This document shows positions 26,121 through 35,254 of a DNA stretch of 64,000 bases, piece by piece. The notes beneath the pieces were generated by a model. The model had not been told where the DNA came from. It searched no databases and saw only the letters and a list, made by a program, of their open reading frames with translations. Positions within the stretch are counted from its first letter, which is position 1, and each line of letters begins with the position of its first letter. A program made the translations under genes and the position numbers. Origin of the DNA: Bin80 sp965261255 (lineage in GTDB: Bacteria; Bacteroidota; Rhodothermia; Rhodothermales; Bin80); contig CBDHCQ010000004.1 in NCBI GenBank assembly GCA_965261255.1, positions 2,852,001 to 2,916,000 on the forward strand, written 5' to 3'.

Positions 26121-26651
26121 ATGCGAATCAGACTACACCTTATTCTCCTAATCGCTCTCATCACGGGTATTGTTCATGGTCAAGAACTGAGCCCTGAACA
26201 ACGCCTGGATGAGCTAGGCATTCAGCTGCCCGATCCACCTGCCCCCGTTGCCAACTATGTGCGGGCAGTGCAAACCGGCAATCTTGTCTTTCTTGCTGGA
26301 CATGGACCCTACTTGCCTAATGGCCAATACATCACGGGTAAACTGGGACGGGACCTTACACTAGAAGAAGGGTATGCAGCTGCCAGGCAAACAGGGATCG
26401 CTCTCCTAGCCTCACTGAAACAGGAGATCGGTGACTTGAGTCGGGTCTCACGTATTGTCATGGTGAATGGCATGGTCAATGCAACTCCGGACTACACCGA
26501 GCACCCGAACGTCATCAACGGCTGTTCAGATTTGCTCGTAGAAGTGTTCGGTCCCGAGATCGGGAAGCATGCCCGGGCAGCCGTCGGGATGAATTCACTC
26601 CCGATTGGGATCGCCGTGGAAATAGAAATGATCGTGGAAGTGCGGGAGTAA
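26121..26651 (+). CDS. Exported RidA/YjgF-like protein
   Basis: RidA superfamily protein of 176 residues with a clear N-terminal signal peptide (residues 1-20, LILLIALITGIVHG then QE), so it is probably periplasmic or secreted. RidA-like core: VRAVQTGNLVFLAGHGP, the central GALKLG-like strands, and the C-terminal ARAAVGMNSLPIGIAVEIE, where the Arg corresponds to the catalytic Arg of imine deaminases. Cytosolic RidA hydrolyses the enamine/imine intermediates released by threonine/serine dehydratases. The gene is just downstream of the dehydratase fusion, but the signal peptide would place it in a different compartment. It converges with the subtilase gene at 26658, six bases away. Confidence 0.9.
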   Translation: MRIRLHLILLIALITGIVHGQELSPEQRLDELGIQLPDPPAPVANYVRAVQTGNLVFLAGHGPYLPNGQYITGKLGRDLTLEEGYAAARQTGIALLASLKQEIGDLSRVSRIVMVNGMVNATPDYTEHPNVINGCSDLLVEVFGPEIGKHARAAVGMNSLPIGIAVEIEMIVEVRE

Positions 26652-26657
26652 ATCCGG

Positions 26658-28151
26658 CTATAGCGCTGCCGTGCGCATAGTCCGTTCAAGAGCGGACGCG
26701 GCATTGATCACGCGGCCTACCGCCGGAGTATCAGGCACCTCTGTACCAGTTTCGTGCAGAATCAAGTACGCCTCATCCGTAGTGAGTTCGGGATTCATGG
26801 ATCTCATAATCCCTAGTAATCCCGTCACAACAGGCGTGGCCATAGATGTGCCGCTCATAGGCTTGTATGTTCCTCTAGGGAACGAAGACAGCAAGTCAAC
26901 CCCCGGCGCTGCAATCGGACGGGAAAGGCTGCCAACCGTATTGGAAAAACCAGCCTTCGCAAGATCCCTGTCAACCGCCGCGACAGCAATCACACCACCA
27001 ATGTTGGATGGGAAATGATCAATCGCATCCTCGTCGGCATTACCCGCTGAAGCGGCCACGATAACCCCACGGTTGATTGCGTACTCCACAGCGTTCGTCA
27101 GCACCCGAGGCGGGACATCAGACTTACTGCCTAACGACATAGAAATCACATCCGCCTGGGCTCTTGTAGCATCAATGATTGCCTGCGCTATCTGCTCCAG
27201 CGAGCCTCGACCTGCATCTCCAAGGGCCTGGAATCCCAACAACTCGATAAACCGCCCCTCCCAGTTTAATGATGCAATACCAAGACCATTGTTGGTTGTC
27301 GCACCGGCAATTCCGGCGCAGTGCGTTCCATGTCCATGCTCATCCCCTGTAACCCCCACCGCATAGACTGCCTGCAAGTCTTCATGATCAGACTCAACCC
27401 CGGTATCTAGTATGGCAACGCGAGCCTTGCGTACAGGGCTCGTATCCATGAGCGCTGCATGCGCTTCGTGCGCCTGAATAGCATCCAGTGCCCACTGCTG
27501 GGCTAGGTGTGGATCATTTCCCAGAACTGTGCTTCCCGACTGGTACTCAATCCTGTCGGATGGCGGAAGAGATAGACCAATCTCGACATTGAGTTCCACA
27601 TGATCTACATTCTCTGTGTCTGCTCTGAGAGCAGACATCATGGCTTCCGCACGGCGTGATGACACACTGACCAGATAAACCTGTGCCAGATCTACATCCT
27701 CGGCAAGCGTTAGCTCAGGAAACGCACGCTCCCAGGATTCTGCAAAGCGGTCCAGAATATCCTCTACTTCAAGTATTGAATCATCGGGTCCTAACTCAAC
27801 CAGTACAGATTGCTCCGTTTGATGCCACATTGATTGCCACAGATGTCTGGCCCCAAACAGTAACCCCGACAACACCAGGGAGGCTACTCCCAGGATAACA
27901 AAAGGACGTGCGTTTTCTGCCAATTTTCTGAAACCCATGTACGCCGCGGCCAGAAGCAGGCTGATACCGCCATCCCTGAGCAACTCAATGATCACCTGAA
28001 TGAATCCGTCTCCTGACCAGAGCCGCGCAATCACTGCACCAATACCTAGGGCAAAACCTGCCAGGATAACCCAGGAACCGTTGCCCCTGTGCCCGATACC
28101 GATAGCTATGAGAAGCAATGCGGTGGCCGTGATGACAGTTATGATATCCAT
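26658..28151 (-). CDS. Membrane-anchored subtilisin-like serine protease (S8)
   Basis: 497 residues. The first 110 residues hold about four predicted membrane helices (VITATALLLIAIGIG, VILAGFALGIGAVIA, GGISLLLAAAYMGF, VILGVASLVLSGLLFGA), followed by a propeptide-like region. The subtilase domain runs from about residue 230: catalytic Asp in VAILDTGVESDHEDL, His in GHGTHCAGIAG, oxyanion Asn in SAGNAD and catalytic Ser in SGTSMATPVVTG. There is no classical signal peptide; the helices would anchor the protease, probably with its catalytic part in the periplasm. It is convergent with the RidA-like gene and divergent from glpK, with 96 bases between starts. Confidence 0.93.
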   Translation of the reverse strand: MDIITVITATALLLIAIGIGHRGNGSWVILAGFALGIGAVIARLWSGDGFIQVIIELLRDGGISLLLAAAYMGFRKLAENARPFVILGVASLVLSGLLFGARHLWQSMWHQTEQSVLVELGPDDSILEVEDILDRFAESWERAFPELTLAEDVDLAQVYLVSVSSRRAEAMMSALRADTENVDHVELNVEIGLSLPPSDRIEYQSGSTVLGNDPHLAQQWALDAIQAHEAHAALMDTSPVRKARVAILDTGVESDHEDLQAVYAVGVTGDEHGHGTHCAGIAGATTNNGLGIASLNWEGRFIELLGFQALGDAGRGSLEQIAQAIIDATRAQADVISMSLGSKSDVPPRVLTNAVEYAINRGVIVAASAGNADEDAIDHFPSNIGGVIAVAAVDRDLAKAGFSNTVGSLSRPIAAPGVDLLSSFPRGTYKPMSGTSMATPVVTGLLGIMRSMNPELTTDEAYLILHETGTEVPDTPAVGRVINAASALERTMRTAAL

Positions 28152-28247
28152 ATCAAAATTGAGAGATCCTCCTCGATTGACCTACGATTAGATGTCCACC
28201 TGGTTGCATTGAGCATTATATTTGTGTCAGTTCACAATCCTCCAAGC

Positions 28248-29729
28248 ATGTCATACATTCTTGCCCTTGATCAGGGAACTACGAGTTCGCGCGCCATTAT
28301 TTTCGACAGAGAGGGTTCTATAGTCGGGATGGCACAGCAGGAATTCCCTCAGATTTATCCTCAGCCCGGCTGGGTCGAACACGATCCAACCGCTATCTGG
28401 AACTCCCAATTGTCGGTAGCCAGCGAGGTCTTGCAGAACTGCGGACTGCTCTGTCAGGATATAAAGGCAATCGGAATCACCAACCAGCGCGAAACGACTA
28501 TTGCATGGGATCGGGATACGGGTCATCCCATTCACAACGCTATTGTTTGGCAGGATCGCCGCACCGCCGGCCAATGCGACCAATTACGCGCTGATGGACA
28601 GGCAGATTTATTTCAGTCACGCACCGGACTAGTATTGGATCCGTACTTCTCCGGCACAAAAATCAAGTGGATCCTAGACCATGTTCCGGGTGCACGGAAT
28701 CTGGCGGCAGCAGACCGCCTGTGCATCGGTACAGTGGATACATGGCTGATCTGGAAGCTTACGAACGGCAAACAATACTGCACAGATGTCTCGAACGCAA
28801 GCCGCACGCTGCTTTATAACATGCACACGCATGACTGGGACGACGAACTTTGTGCAGTGCTTAATGTGCCGCCGGAAATTCTGCCGAATGTCGTTCCATC
28901 AAGCGGCGTGATTGGAGAAACAACCCTCCTGGGTACCCCGGTCCCCATCGCTGGAGTTGCCGGTGATCAACAGGCGGCCCTGTTCGGACAGGTGTGCACA
29001 AAGCCCGGTATGGTAAAAAATACCTATGGTACGGGCTGCTTTCTACTGATGAACACAGGGACAAATGCCATTCCTTCCACAAACAGACTCCTCACCACCG
29101 TTGCATGGAAGCTAAACAATGAAACGCAGTACGCGCTTGAGGGCAGCGTTTTTGTTGGCGGTGCAGTCGTTCAATGGCTGCGAGACCAACTTGGACTTAT
29201 TGCCTCATCGTCCGAAGTGGAGGAACTCGCATCACAAGTGCCGGATAATGGGGGAGTAACCATCGTGCCGGCCTTCACAGGACTGGGAGCACCACACTGG
29301 GATCCCTATGCCAGGGGCACAATTGTAGGACTGACACGCGGCAGCAATGCAGCGCATATCGCCCGGGCAGCACTCGAAAGTATTGCATACCAGAGCGCAG
29401 ATGTAATCAGAGCCATGGAAGCAGACGCCGGTGTGGAACTTAAGGAAGTGCGCGTAGACGGCGGGGCAACGGCAAACAACCTGCTCATGCAGTTTCAGGC
29501 AGATATTCTGGGGGTTCCTGTGGTCCGACCTGTCGTGCGCGAAACGACCGCGCTGGGGGCTGCTTACCTTGCAGGAATCGCAGTGGAACAGTGGGCCGGT
29601 TTTGATGATCTTAGCCAGTTGTGGCAAAAAGAGCAAACCTTTGAACCACAAAAATCACGCTCAGACGCATCTGCACTGATGGAATCCTGGGCTGCTGCTG
29701 TTGAACGCTCCAAAGGTTGGGATCGCTAA
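28248..29729 (+). CDS. glpK: Glycerol kinase
   Basis: Phosphorylates glycerol to sn-glycerol 3-phosphate. The frame is open upstream, but the real start is ATG at 28248 (MSYILALDQGTTSSRA), giving 493 residues. FGGY-family signatures: DQGTTSSRAIIFD at the N-terminus, ITNQRETTIAWDR with the substrate-binding residues, YGTGCFLLMN, and the C-terminal VDGGATANNLLMQFQADIL. It begins a two-gene glycerol operon with the facilitator 30 bases downstream. Confidence 0.96.
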   Translation: MSYILALDQGTTSSRAIIFDREGSIVGMAQQEFPQIYPQPGWVEHDPTAIWNSQLSVASEVLQNCGLLCQDIKAIGITNQRETTIAWDRDTGHPIHNAIVWQDRRTAGQCDQLRADGQADLFQSRTGLVLDPYFSGTKIKWILDHVPGARNLAAADRLCIGTVDTWLIWKLTNGKQYCTDVSNASRTLLYNMHTHDWDDELCAVLNVPPEILPNVVPSSGVIGETTLLGTPVPIAGVAGDQQAALFGQVCTKPGMVKNTYGTGCFLLMNTGTNAIPSTNRLLTTVAWKLNNETQYALEGSVFVGGAVVQWLRDQLGLIASSSEVEELASQVPDNGGVTIVPAFTGLGAPHWDPYARGTIVGLTRGSNAAHIARAALESIAYQSADVIRAMEADAGVELKEVRVDGGATANNLLMQFQADILGVPVVRPVVRETTALGAAYLAGIAVEQWAGFDDLSQLWQKEQTFEPQKSRSDASALMESWAAAVERSKGWDR

Positions 29730-29759
29730 CAATTACTTTCAAATTAGCCTATATAAGCC

Positions 29760-30470
29760 ATGAGTCCATTTCTGGGTGAATTTATCGGTACCGCAATACT
29801 GCTCCTTCTTGGAGACGCGGTCGTCGCAAACGTCGTGCTCAAGGATACCAAGGGGAGCGGCGCCGGCTGGGTTGCCATCAACTTTGGCTGGGGCACCGCC
29901 GTTTTCATAGCCGTTTTTATCGTGGCTGAGTACAGCGGTGCGCATATCAACCCTGCGGTTACGCTGGGACTCGCACTTGCAGGAAGCTTTGAATGGGCAT
30001 CGGTCCCCATGTATCTTGCAGCACAGTTTCTGGGAGGAGCGTTAGGCGCATTCCTGGTCTGGCTACACTACCGGGATCACTTTGACGCAACCGACGATGC
30101 AGACGCAAAGTTAGCTGTGTTCTGCACCGCACCCGCCATCCGCAACAACCTATCAAACCTTCTGAGTGAAATCATTGCAACCTTTGTTCTGGTGTTCGCT
30201 GTGCTATACATGGTGAAGCCGGATGTTGGCCTTGGCGCTTTGGATGCACTCCCCGTTGGTGCTGTAGTTTTGGCGATCGGGTTGACTCTAGGGGGCACAA
30301 CGGGGTACGCCATCAATCCTGCCCGAGACCTTAGCCCGCGCATTATTCACGCGCTGGTCCCGATCAGAGGCAAACGCGACAATGACTGGGGTTACGCCTG
30401 GATTCCCGTTTTGGGACCAATCATAGGTGGACTGCTCGCCGGAGGTGCCTTCGCACTGATTGGAAGCTAA
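29760..30470 (+). CDS. glpF: Glycerol facilitator (aquaporin family)
   Basis: Six-helix MIP-family channel, 236 residues, ATG at 29760. Both half-helix signatures are present: HINPAVTLG near residue 62 and INPARDLSPR near residue 182. The Asp after the second NPAR (NPARD) marks the glycerol-conducting aquaglyceroporin group rather than a strict water channel. It sits 30 bases behind glpK, forming a glycerol uptake and activation pair. No glpD, glycerol-3-phosphate regulator or transporter is present here. Confidence 0.95.
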   Translation: MSPFLGEFIGTAILLLLGDAVVANVVLKDTKGSGAGWVAINFGWGTAVFIAVFIVAEYSGAHINPAVTLGLALAGSFEWASVPMYLAAQFLGGALGAFLVWLHYRDHFDATDDADAKLAVFCTAPAIRNNLSNLLSEIIATFVLVFAVLYMVKPDVGLGALDALPVGAVVLAIGLTLGGTTGYAINPARDLSPRIIHALVPIRGKRDNDWGYAWIPVLGPIIGGLLAGGAFALIGS

Positions 30471-30657
30471 CCGGCTACTACATAACTGGGGATGTGCAGG
30501 ATTGCGAGGCAAATGCCGACCATCCACCAGATACGCGCCGACTGATCGTTCAAGGGACCACCAGTGGTCGGCGGCTACTATTGATAATTGCTACGCTTTT
30601 CCGAAGAATTGGTCGTGAAGGGGGACGCAGCCCACCTCATCTGCAAACGGATACTCT

Positions 30658-32445
30658 TTATCGAACAAGCGTGACCGCACGCGTGATTTGCTGATTATCC
30701 TTGCGGAGAACGAGCCAGTAAAGTCCGCTCGCCAGCGCATACTCACTTGCCGTCATGGTCAGTGCATGCTGACCAGGCTGCTTGTACTCGCCCTCAATCA
30801 GCGTAACGCTACTTCGCCCAATCACGTCAACCATCTGTAAAGTGACGGTTCCAGGCTCCTCTAGCGTGTATTCAATCTGTGTCTGCTGCTTGAATACAGT
30901 AGGATATATCACCATACTTAAGCCCGGCCGGGCCAACTCCGAATCCAAGCCTGTTTGCACAGGAGATGCTACTATGTTACTCGGACCGCTCTCAACAGAA
31001 TTGGAGTTCACAGACTGCACGAAATACCAATAATTTCCGGCATCTGCACTTGGACTGTCTGTTACTGTGGTTCTTCCAGTAATAGCAATCAAATTGCGCG
31101 CATCCTGGGCAGCAGTGGTTGCATCCGGCTCTAATTCGCTTCTTACGCGATATGTAGCGTAGCGTGCGGGAGCTTCGCCAGGAGAATCCCACGTCAATCG
31201 GACTGTTCCACCATCCTGCGAAGCAACTAGGTTTAGGGGGGCAGCCGGCGCGACCTGATCCTTCCAATCCATGGATGGTGTGAGCGCTGGATATTGATAA
31301 AGTCCCTCCCGCATGATACGTGCAAAGTTTCTCCCGCGACCGGGAAGCAGATGACGTGCCCGAAAGAATATACTTCCATGAATCCCAAAGTAATCCCGGT
31401 TAAAGGCCACTTGATTGGGAATTTCCATCGGACTGAATGGCGGAGATGCTTCGGTTCGATAAAGCCCATGGCCCGGGTATAAATGTCGGTCATCTATTTG
31501 GTCTGCCCACCAAGGTGCCAGTATTTCGTAGGCCTGTGCACCTCCGAAGGGCCAATACAATTGCGGCGCGAGGTAATCAATAGTCTTTTGTCTGATCCAG
31601 GCCGTAGCATCCGCGAAGATTACGCTGTAAGCATCAAGCCCGCTAATCCCTGCCGGCACGTTCTTCTTCCAGATACCAAACGGGCTTATCCCAAACTTGA
31701 TCGCTGGATCAAATGAGCGCAAACTGTCGGCAACCTGTGCAATCAGAAGGTTAACATTATCCCGACGCCAATCAAACAGACTCATGAACCCGCGGCTCTC
31801 CGTCTGGAATGTCTGACTGTCCTGCGTGGTGATCTGATTGGGGGGATACGGATAGAAATAGTCGTCAAAATGGACCCCGTCGATATTGTAGCGACGCGCC
31901 ACATCCATGATGATGGATACAACATAATTGCGCACTTCCTCTTTTCCTGGATCCAGCAGCGTCAGCGGTCCGGCTTTATAGGTCCACTCTGGATGTGTTA
32001 CCGTAACATGGTTATCTGCAGGTGTGAATGACGAACCGTTGTCGGCCCGATAGGGATTAAACCATGCGTGTAGCTCCATGCCTCGACTATGAGACTCGTC
32101 AATGACAAACGCCAGGGGGTCATATCCGGGATCCCTTCCCTGCCTGCCCGTTAGATAGTGGGACCATGGCTCATAGTTAGATTCGTACATGGCATCCCCA
32201 ATCGAACGCACTTGGAAAATTACCGCGTTGATCCCTGCATTCTGGAGATGGTCCAGAAGCTGCCGCAAAGCTCTCTTCTGCTGAGACTCACTTGCTCCCT
32301 GCTGTGGCCAATCCAACCCATAGACAGTGGCGATCCAGGCAGCCCGGAATTCATGCTTGGGAGGCGCAGCGATTTGGGCCTGTGTGCCCGGCAACATCAC
32401 AACGAGCATCGCTGCTAGGAGACATAACTGAATCCAAGATCTCAT
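30658..32445 (-). CDS. Glycoside-hydrolase-like (YngK/GHL10) protein with a C-terminal sorting domain
   Basis: Secreted protein of about 595 residues from ATG at 32445, preceded in frame by GTG. Signal peptide ends near PGTQAQ. The main domain (about 30-385) belongs to the YngK/DUF187 family, an (alpha/beta) barrel relative of glycoside hydrolases: FRAAWIATVYGLDWP, HAWFNPYRA, DGVHFDDYFYPYPP. A fibronectin type III-like module spans about 400-495 (APLNLVASQDGGTVRLTWD). The last 80 residues form a beta-sandwich resembling type IX secretion sorting domains (VTLQMVDVIGRSSVTL ... ASGLYWLVLRKDNQQ), suggesting export to the surface. The substrate is unknown; peptidoglycan or polysaccharide cleavage is proposed for relatives. 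Confidence 0.86.
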   Translation of the reverse strand: MRSWIQLCLLAAMLVVMLPGTQAQIAAPPKHEFRAAWIATVYGLDWPQQGASESQQKRALRQLLDHLQNAGINAVIFQVRSIGDAMYESNYEPWSHYLTGRQGRDPGYDPLAFVIDESHSRGMELHAWFNPYRADNGSSFTPADNHVTVTHPEWTYKAGPLTLLDPGKEEVRNYVVSIIMDVARRYNIDGVHFDDYFYPYPPNQITTQDSQTFQTESRGFMSLFDWRRDNVNLLIAQVADSLRSFDPAIKFGISPFGIWKKNVPAGISGLDAYSVIFADATAWIRQKTIDYLAPQLYWPFGGAQAYEILAPWWADQIDDRHLYPGHGLYRTEASPPFSPMEIPNQVAFNRDYFGIHGSIFFRARHLLPGRGRNFARIMREGLYQYPALTPSMDWKDQVAPAAPLNLVASQDGGTVRLTWDSPGEAPARYATYRVRSELEPDATTAAQDARNLIAITGRTTVTDSPSADAGNYWYFVQSVNSNSVESGPSNIVASPVQTGLDSELARPGLSMVIYPTVFKQQTQIEYTLEEPGTVTLQMVDVIGRSSVTLIEGEYKQPGQHALTMTASEYALASGLYWLVLRKDNQQITRAVTLVR

Positions 32446-32749
32446 CACAATACCCCAAAAATGTTTAGCGAGAGCATTGAATTCAATGCAGTGAACTACT
32501 ACTCAGTTAGTCGATTTGGGAGCCCATAAAGATAAGCCCGGGCAGTATCTCATGAAGGATAAAGATGAGCGGATAGCCAAAGTAGTGCGCTCCCCTATAA
32601 CTCTCCGTTGTCACGCAAATGTAATCATTGCAGCTTCACGCACGCGACCGAATCCATGCTACGGTGAGAGATCAGATTCTGATCTTCAATGGCATCATCG
32701 CAATGCTATTTGACACATTCGCCGCCATCATCCTTTGGAGAAAGCAACC
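32446..32749. other. 304-base intergenic region
   Basis: Between the glycosidase-like gene and the TPR gene, both on the minus strand. Small plus-strand ORFs here (32516-33080) have no recognisable domain and partly shadow the TPR gene. I see no RNA gene or repeat; a promoter for the glycosidase-like gene is expected but not identifiable. Confidence 0.5.
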
Positions 32750-34300
32750 TCAGTCGGGAATCCGGAGTGTCTTGGCAAGATTGGAATCCGCCTTCTCCCA
32801 ATTTTTTTTCAGTCTGGTAGTTGCCTCCTTGCGTGCATTCTGGTCCCCCTTCATTTTTGCGGCAGCAACCATACCAATGAAGGACAGTGACCTCCCCGGC
32901 GCTCTTGCCAAAGAAGTTTCGAATGCTTTCAAGGCCTCCGCCCCCTTGCCGGCCTTCAGGAAATACTCGCCAAGGCGTTCATGCGTCGGCTTTGCAGGTT
33001 TGGGAGGACCATATTCCATCGGTCTGCCCGACTCCATATCCGCTGCCGTCCTGAGTAAATCAATTGCACCGTCTAGATGACCTTCCAATTCTAGAAGCTC
33101 CGCTTTCAGCTGATGCTGAAGCAACTCCCCTACCTCTGCGCCCTCCAAATGCATTAGGTCATAAACCGCTCTACTCGCCGCGTCCTCATCACCACTTGCC
33201 AAAGCCGCACTGCCTCTGATAAAGAGGAGGTCCGCGATACTATTGGGGCTCAGTCCTTTAGTATCTACTTCAATTTTTGCATAGTCCGAGTCCCACTGTT
33301 GCGTTTCTACCAAGTAAGTAGTCGCCATGGAAACCAAATGCCTTCGTGCCAGCGTACTACCACTTTCCTCGACGTCACTAATCATGTCTTTAAGCAACTC
33401 CTCGGCTTCTGCATGGCGACCCTGTTGTAAATAAGCGTAAGCAAGCCAATGTCTGGCGTGAAAAGAACGTGCATTCACATCCAATCCCCTTCGTCGCATG
33501 CGTGCATCACTTGCGGCAAATGACTCCTCATTGGCCGATGCAACCTCAGGCCACATTCCCAATGCAGTGAAGATATGCGACGGCATATGAAGGGCATGGG
33601 CCGCATCGGGTGCAATGGCTGCATAGGTGCGTGCCGCACGCAGCCCGAGTGGGGCATGAATCGGGTCGTCATACGAGTGAATCAGGTAATGTGCGGCACC
33701 CGGATGCCGCGGGTTTTTAGCGAATACTTCTTCAGCGATCGCGGCCGCACGCATGTACAATACAAAATCACGACCGTGGTGCGCCAGACCTAGGATTGAG
33801 AGCGCATGGAACGCAGCTGCGTCCAAGTCATCCGGGTATCTGGCAGAAAGAGCTGCCATCTGCTCTTCAAATGCAAAATCCCGCGTTCTCTTGTCTCCCT
33901 CACTGAAATACAGCGCATCTGCTGCACGCAGATAATCCTTCTCCCGCGTCGTGGGAGCCTTTGCCAGACGTCCCTGCAGGTCTGGAGCAAGCTCCAGCAG
34001 CACATCCCGGGCCTTCTCTGTACTCTGCTGCATCCAGATCGGATGATTATAGGCCATAGCCTCCCCCCAATAAGCCATCGCGAAATCGGGATCAATTTTG
34101 CGTGCTTCCGAGAAAGCCTCGCGGGCATCTTCATACTCAAAGCTGTGCAGCAAAAGTATTCCGCGGGAGAACATATCCTGTGCCTCATGGGCACCGGAAT
34201 TCTCAAACGCCGTGCTTCCGAGTCCGGTTACCTGTGCCTTCACAGGTAGAACAACAAGACACAACAGTGACAACAATGTGATTGAATGGCGATAAAGCAT
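32750..34300 (-). CDS. Exported tetratricopeptide-repeat protein
   Basis: Protein of about 516 residues with a signal peptide (SITLLSLLCLVVLPVKAQ) from ATG at 34300; the frame extends to a TTG at 34324 inside aroE, which is less likely. Several TPR-like helical pairs follow: RGILLLHSFEYEDAREAF, AHYLIHSYDDPIHAPLG, LAYAYLQQGRHAEAEELL and GEYFLKAGKGAEALKAFE. Conserved histidines (HDD- and HMPSHIF-like patterns) give it the look of a widespread family of secreted TPR proteins of unknown role. No enzymatic motif is visible. It lies 16 bases downstream of aroE. Confidence 0.88.
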   Translation of the reverse strand: MLYRHSITLLSLLCLVVLPVKAQVTGLGSTAFENSGAHEAQDMFSRGILLLHSFEYEDAREAFSEARKIDPDFAMAYWGEAMAYNHPIWMQQSTEKARDVLLELAPDLQGRLAKAPTTREKDYLRAADALYFSEGDKRTRDFAFEEQMAALSARYPDDLDAAAFHALSILGLAHHGRDFVLYMRAAAIAEEVFAKNPRHPGAAHYLIHSYDDPIHAPLGLRAARTYAAIAPDAAHALHMPSHIFTALGMWPEVASANEESFAASDARMRRRGLDVNARSFHARHWLAYAYLQQGRHAEAEELLKDMISDVEESGSTLARRHLVSMATTYLVETQQWDSDYAKIEVDTKGLSPNSIADLLFIRGSAALASGDEDAASRAVYDLMHLEGAEVGELLQHQLKAELLELEGHLDGAIDLLRTAADMESGRPMEYGPPKPAKPTHERLGEYFLKAGKGAEALKAFETSLARAPGRSLSFIGMVAAAKMKGDQNARKEATTRLKKNWEKADSNLAKTLRIPD

Positions 34301-34316
34301 GCTTCGAAATGGGTTT

Positions 34317-35171
34317 TCAGTCAAGTAAACCTCTCAATGTACTGTTTACCAGTTCAATTGGCAAATCCAGATCCGTCCACTGCCTGTACGCAGCAGCGGC
34401 CTGCTCCACCAGCATGGCTAGTCCCCCAATCACAGTGGCACCACGAGATTCGGCGTCCTCGAGTAATCGGGTACAGCTCGGCCGATAAACCAGATCATAG
34501 ACCACTTGTCCCGCCGAGAGATCTTCCCGCTGTTCCCAAGGTGTTTCCCTAGTGTTCGGATGCATCCCTACCGGTGTCGAATTAACGAGTAGCCGACTAT
34601 TGCGAACATGCATGGCCGCAGACGCAAAATCTGTCACATTCAACTCCCCGTCACCGCTAAATTTTGCCAAGTCCTTCGCCAATTTTTCTGCCTGCTCAAC
34701 CCTTCGTGCTACGACAGTCAGTGGGCACGGGCGGTAATGTTTAAGTAAACCATATGCCACAGCTCGTGCTGCGCCACCTGCACCAAGCAAAACCATCGGC
34801 TTGCCCTTAATCTCCATCCCCCGCAGTGGAGACAGAAAACCTTCAACGTCGGTGTTGTCACCGTAAAGCTGGCCCCCCTTGCAGACGATTGTATTCACTG
34901 CACCTACAGCCTTGGCCGCGCTGGTGAGACTGTCCATATACGGCAATACTGCCTCCTTGTAGGGAAGCGTAACATTCGCTCCGGCAAAACCTAGTGCAGA
35001 CAATCCCTGCAAAGCCTGAGGCAAACTATTCGGCAGGACATCTGCCGCAAGATAGACAAAGTTCAATCCTTGGTGTCTCAGCGCGGTATTATGGATGATG
35101 GGCGAAAATGAATGCCTCACGGGATGACCGAGGATGGCTATCATCCTGGTTCTCGCATCGGGAAAAATCAT
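34317..35171 (-). CDS. aroE: Shikimate dehydrogenase
   Basis: NADP-dependent shikimate pathway enzyme reducing 3-dehydroshikimate, 284 residues, ATG at 35171. Substrate-binding residues: SFSPIIHNTAL (SxS pattern, here HSFSP) and the catalytic Lys in NVTLPYKEAVLPY. Asn-Thr-Asp in YGDNTDVEGF and the dinucleotide-binding GAGGAARAVAYGL are both present. The C-terminal segment has the QAAAAYRQW pattern of the family. It is the upstream partner of the TPR gene. Confidence 0.95.
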   Translation of the reverse strand: MIFPDARTRMIAILGHPVRHSFSPIIHNTALRHQGLNFVYLAADVLPNSLPQALQGLSALGFAGANVTLPYKEAVLPYMDSLTSAAKAVGAVNTIVCKGGQLYGDNTDVEGFLSPLRGMEIKGKPMVLLGAGGAARAVAYGLLKHYRPCPLTVVARRVEQAEKLAKDLAKFSGDGELNVTDFASAAMHVRNSRLLVNSTPVGMHPNTRETPWEQREDLSAGQVVYDLVYRPSCTRLLEDAESRGATVIGGLAMLVEQAAAAYRQWTDLDLPIELVNSTLRGLLD

Positions 35172-35254
35172 TTTATTGGTTTGGGGCGAAAGATCTATTC
35201 ATTGTCTTAAATTTACGCTCCTAGTAAGTTACTTCACCAAAAGAGAGATAATCC

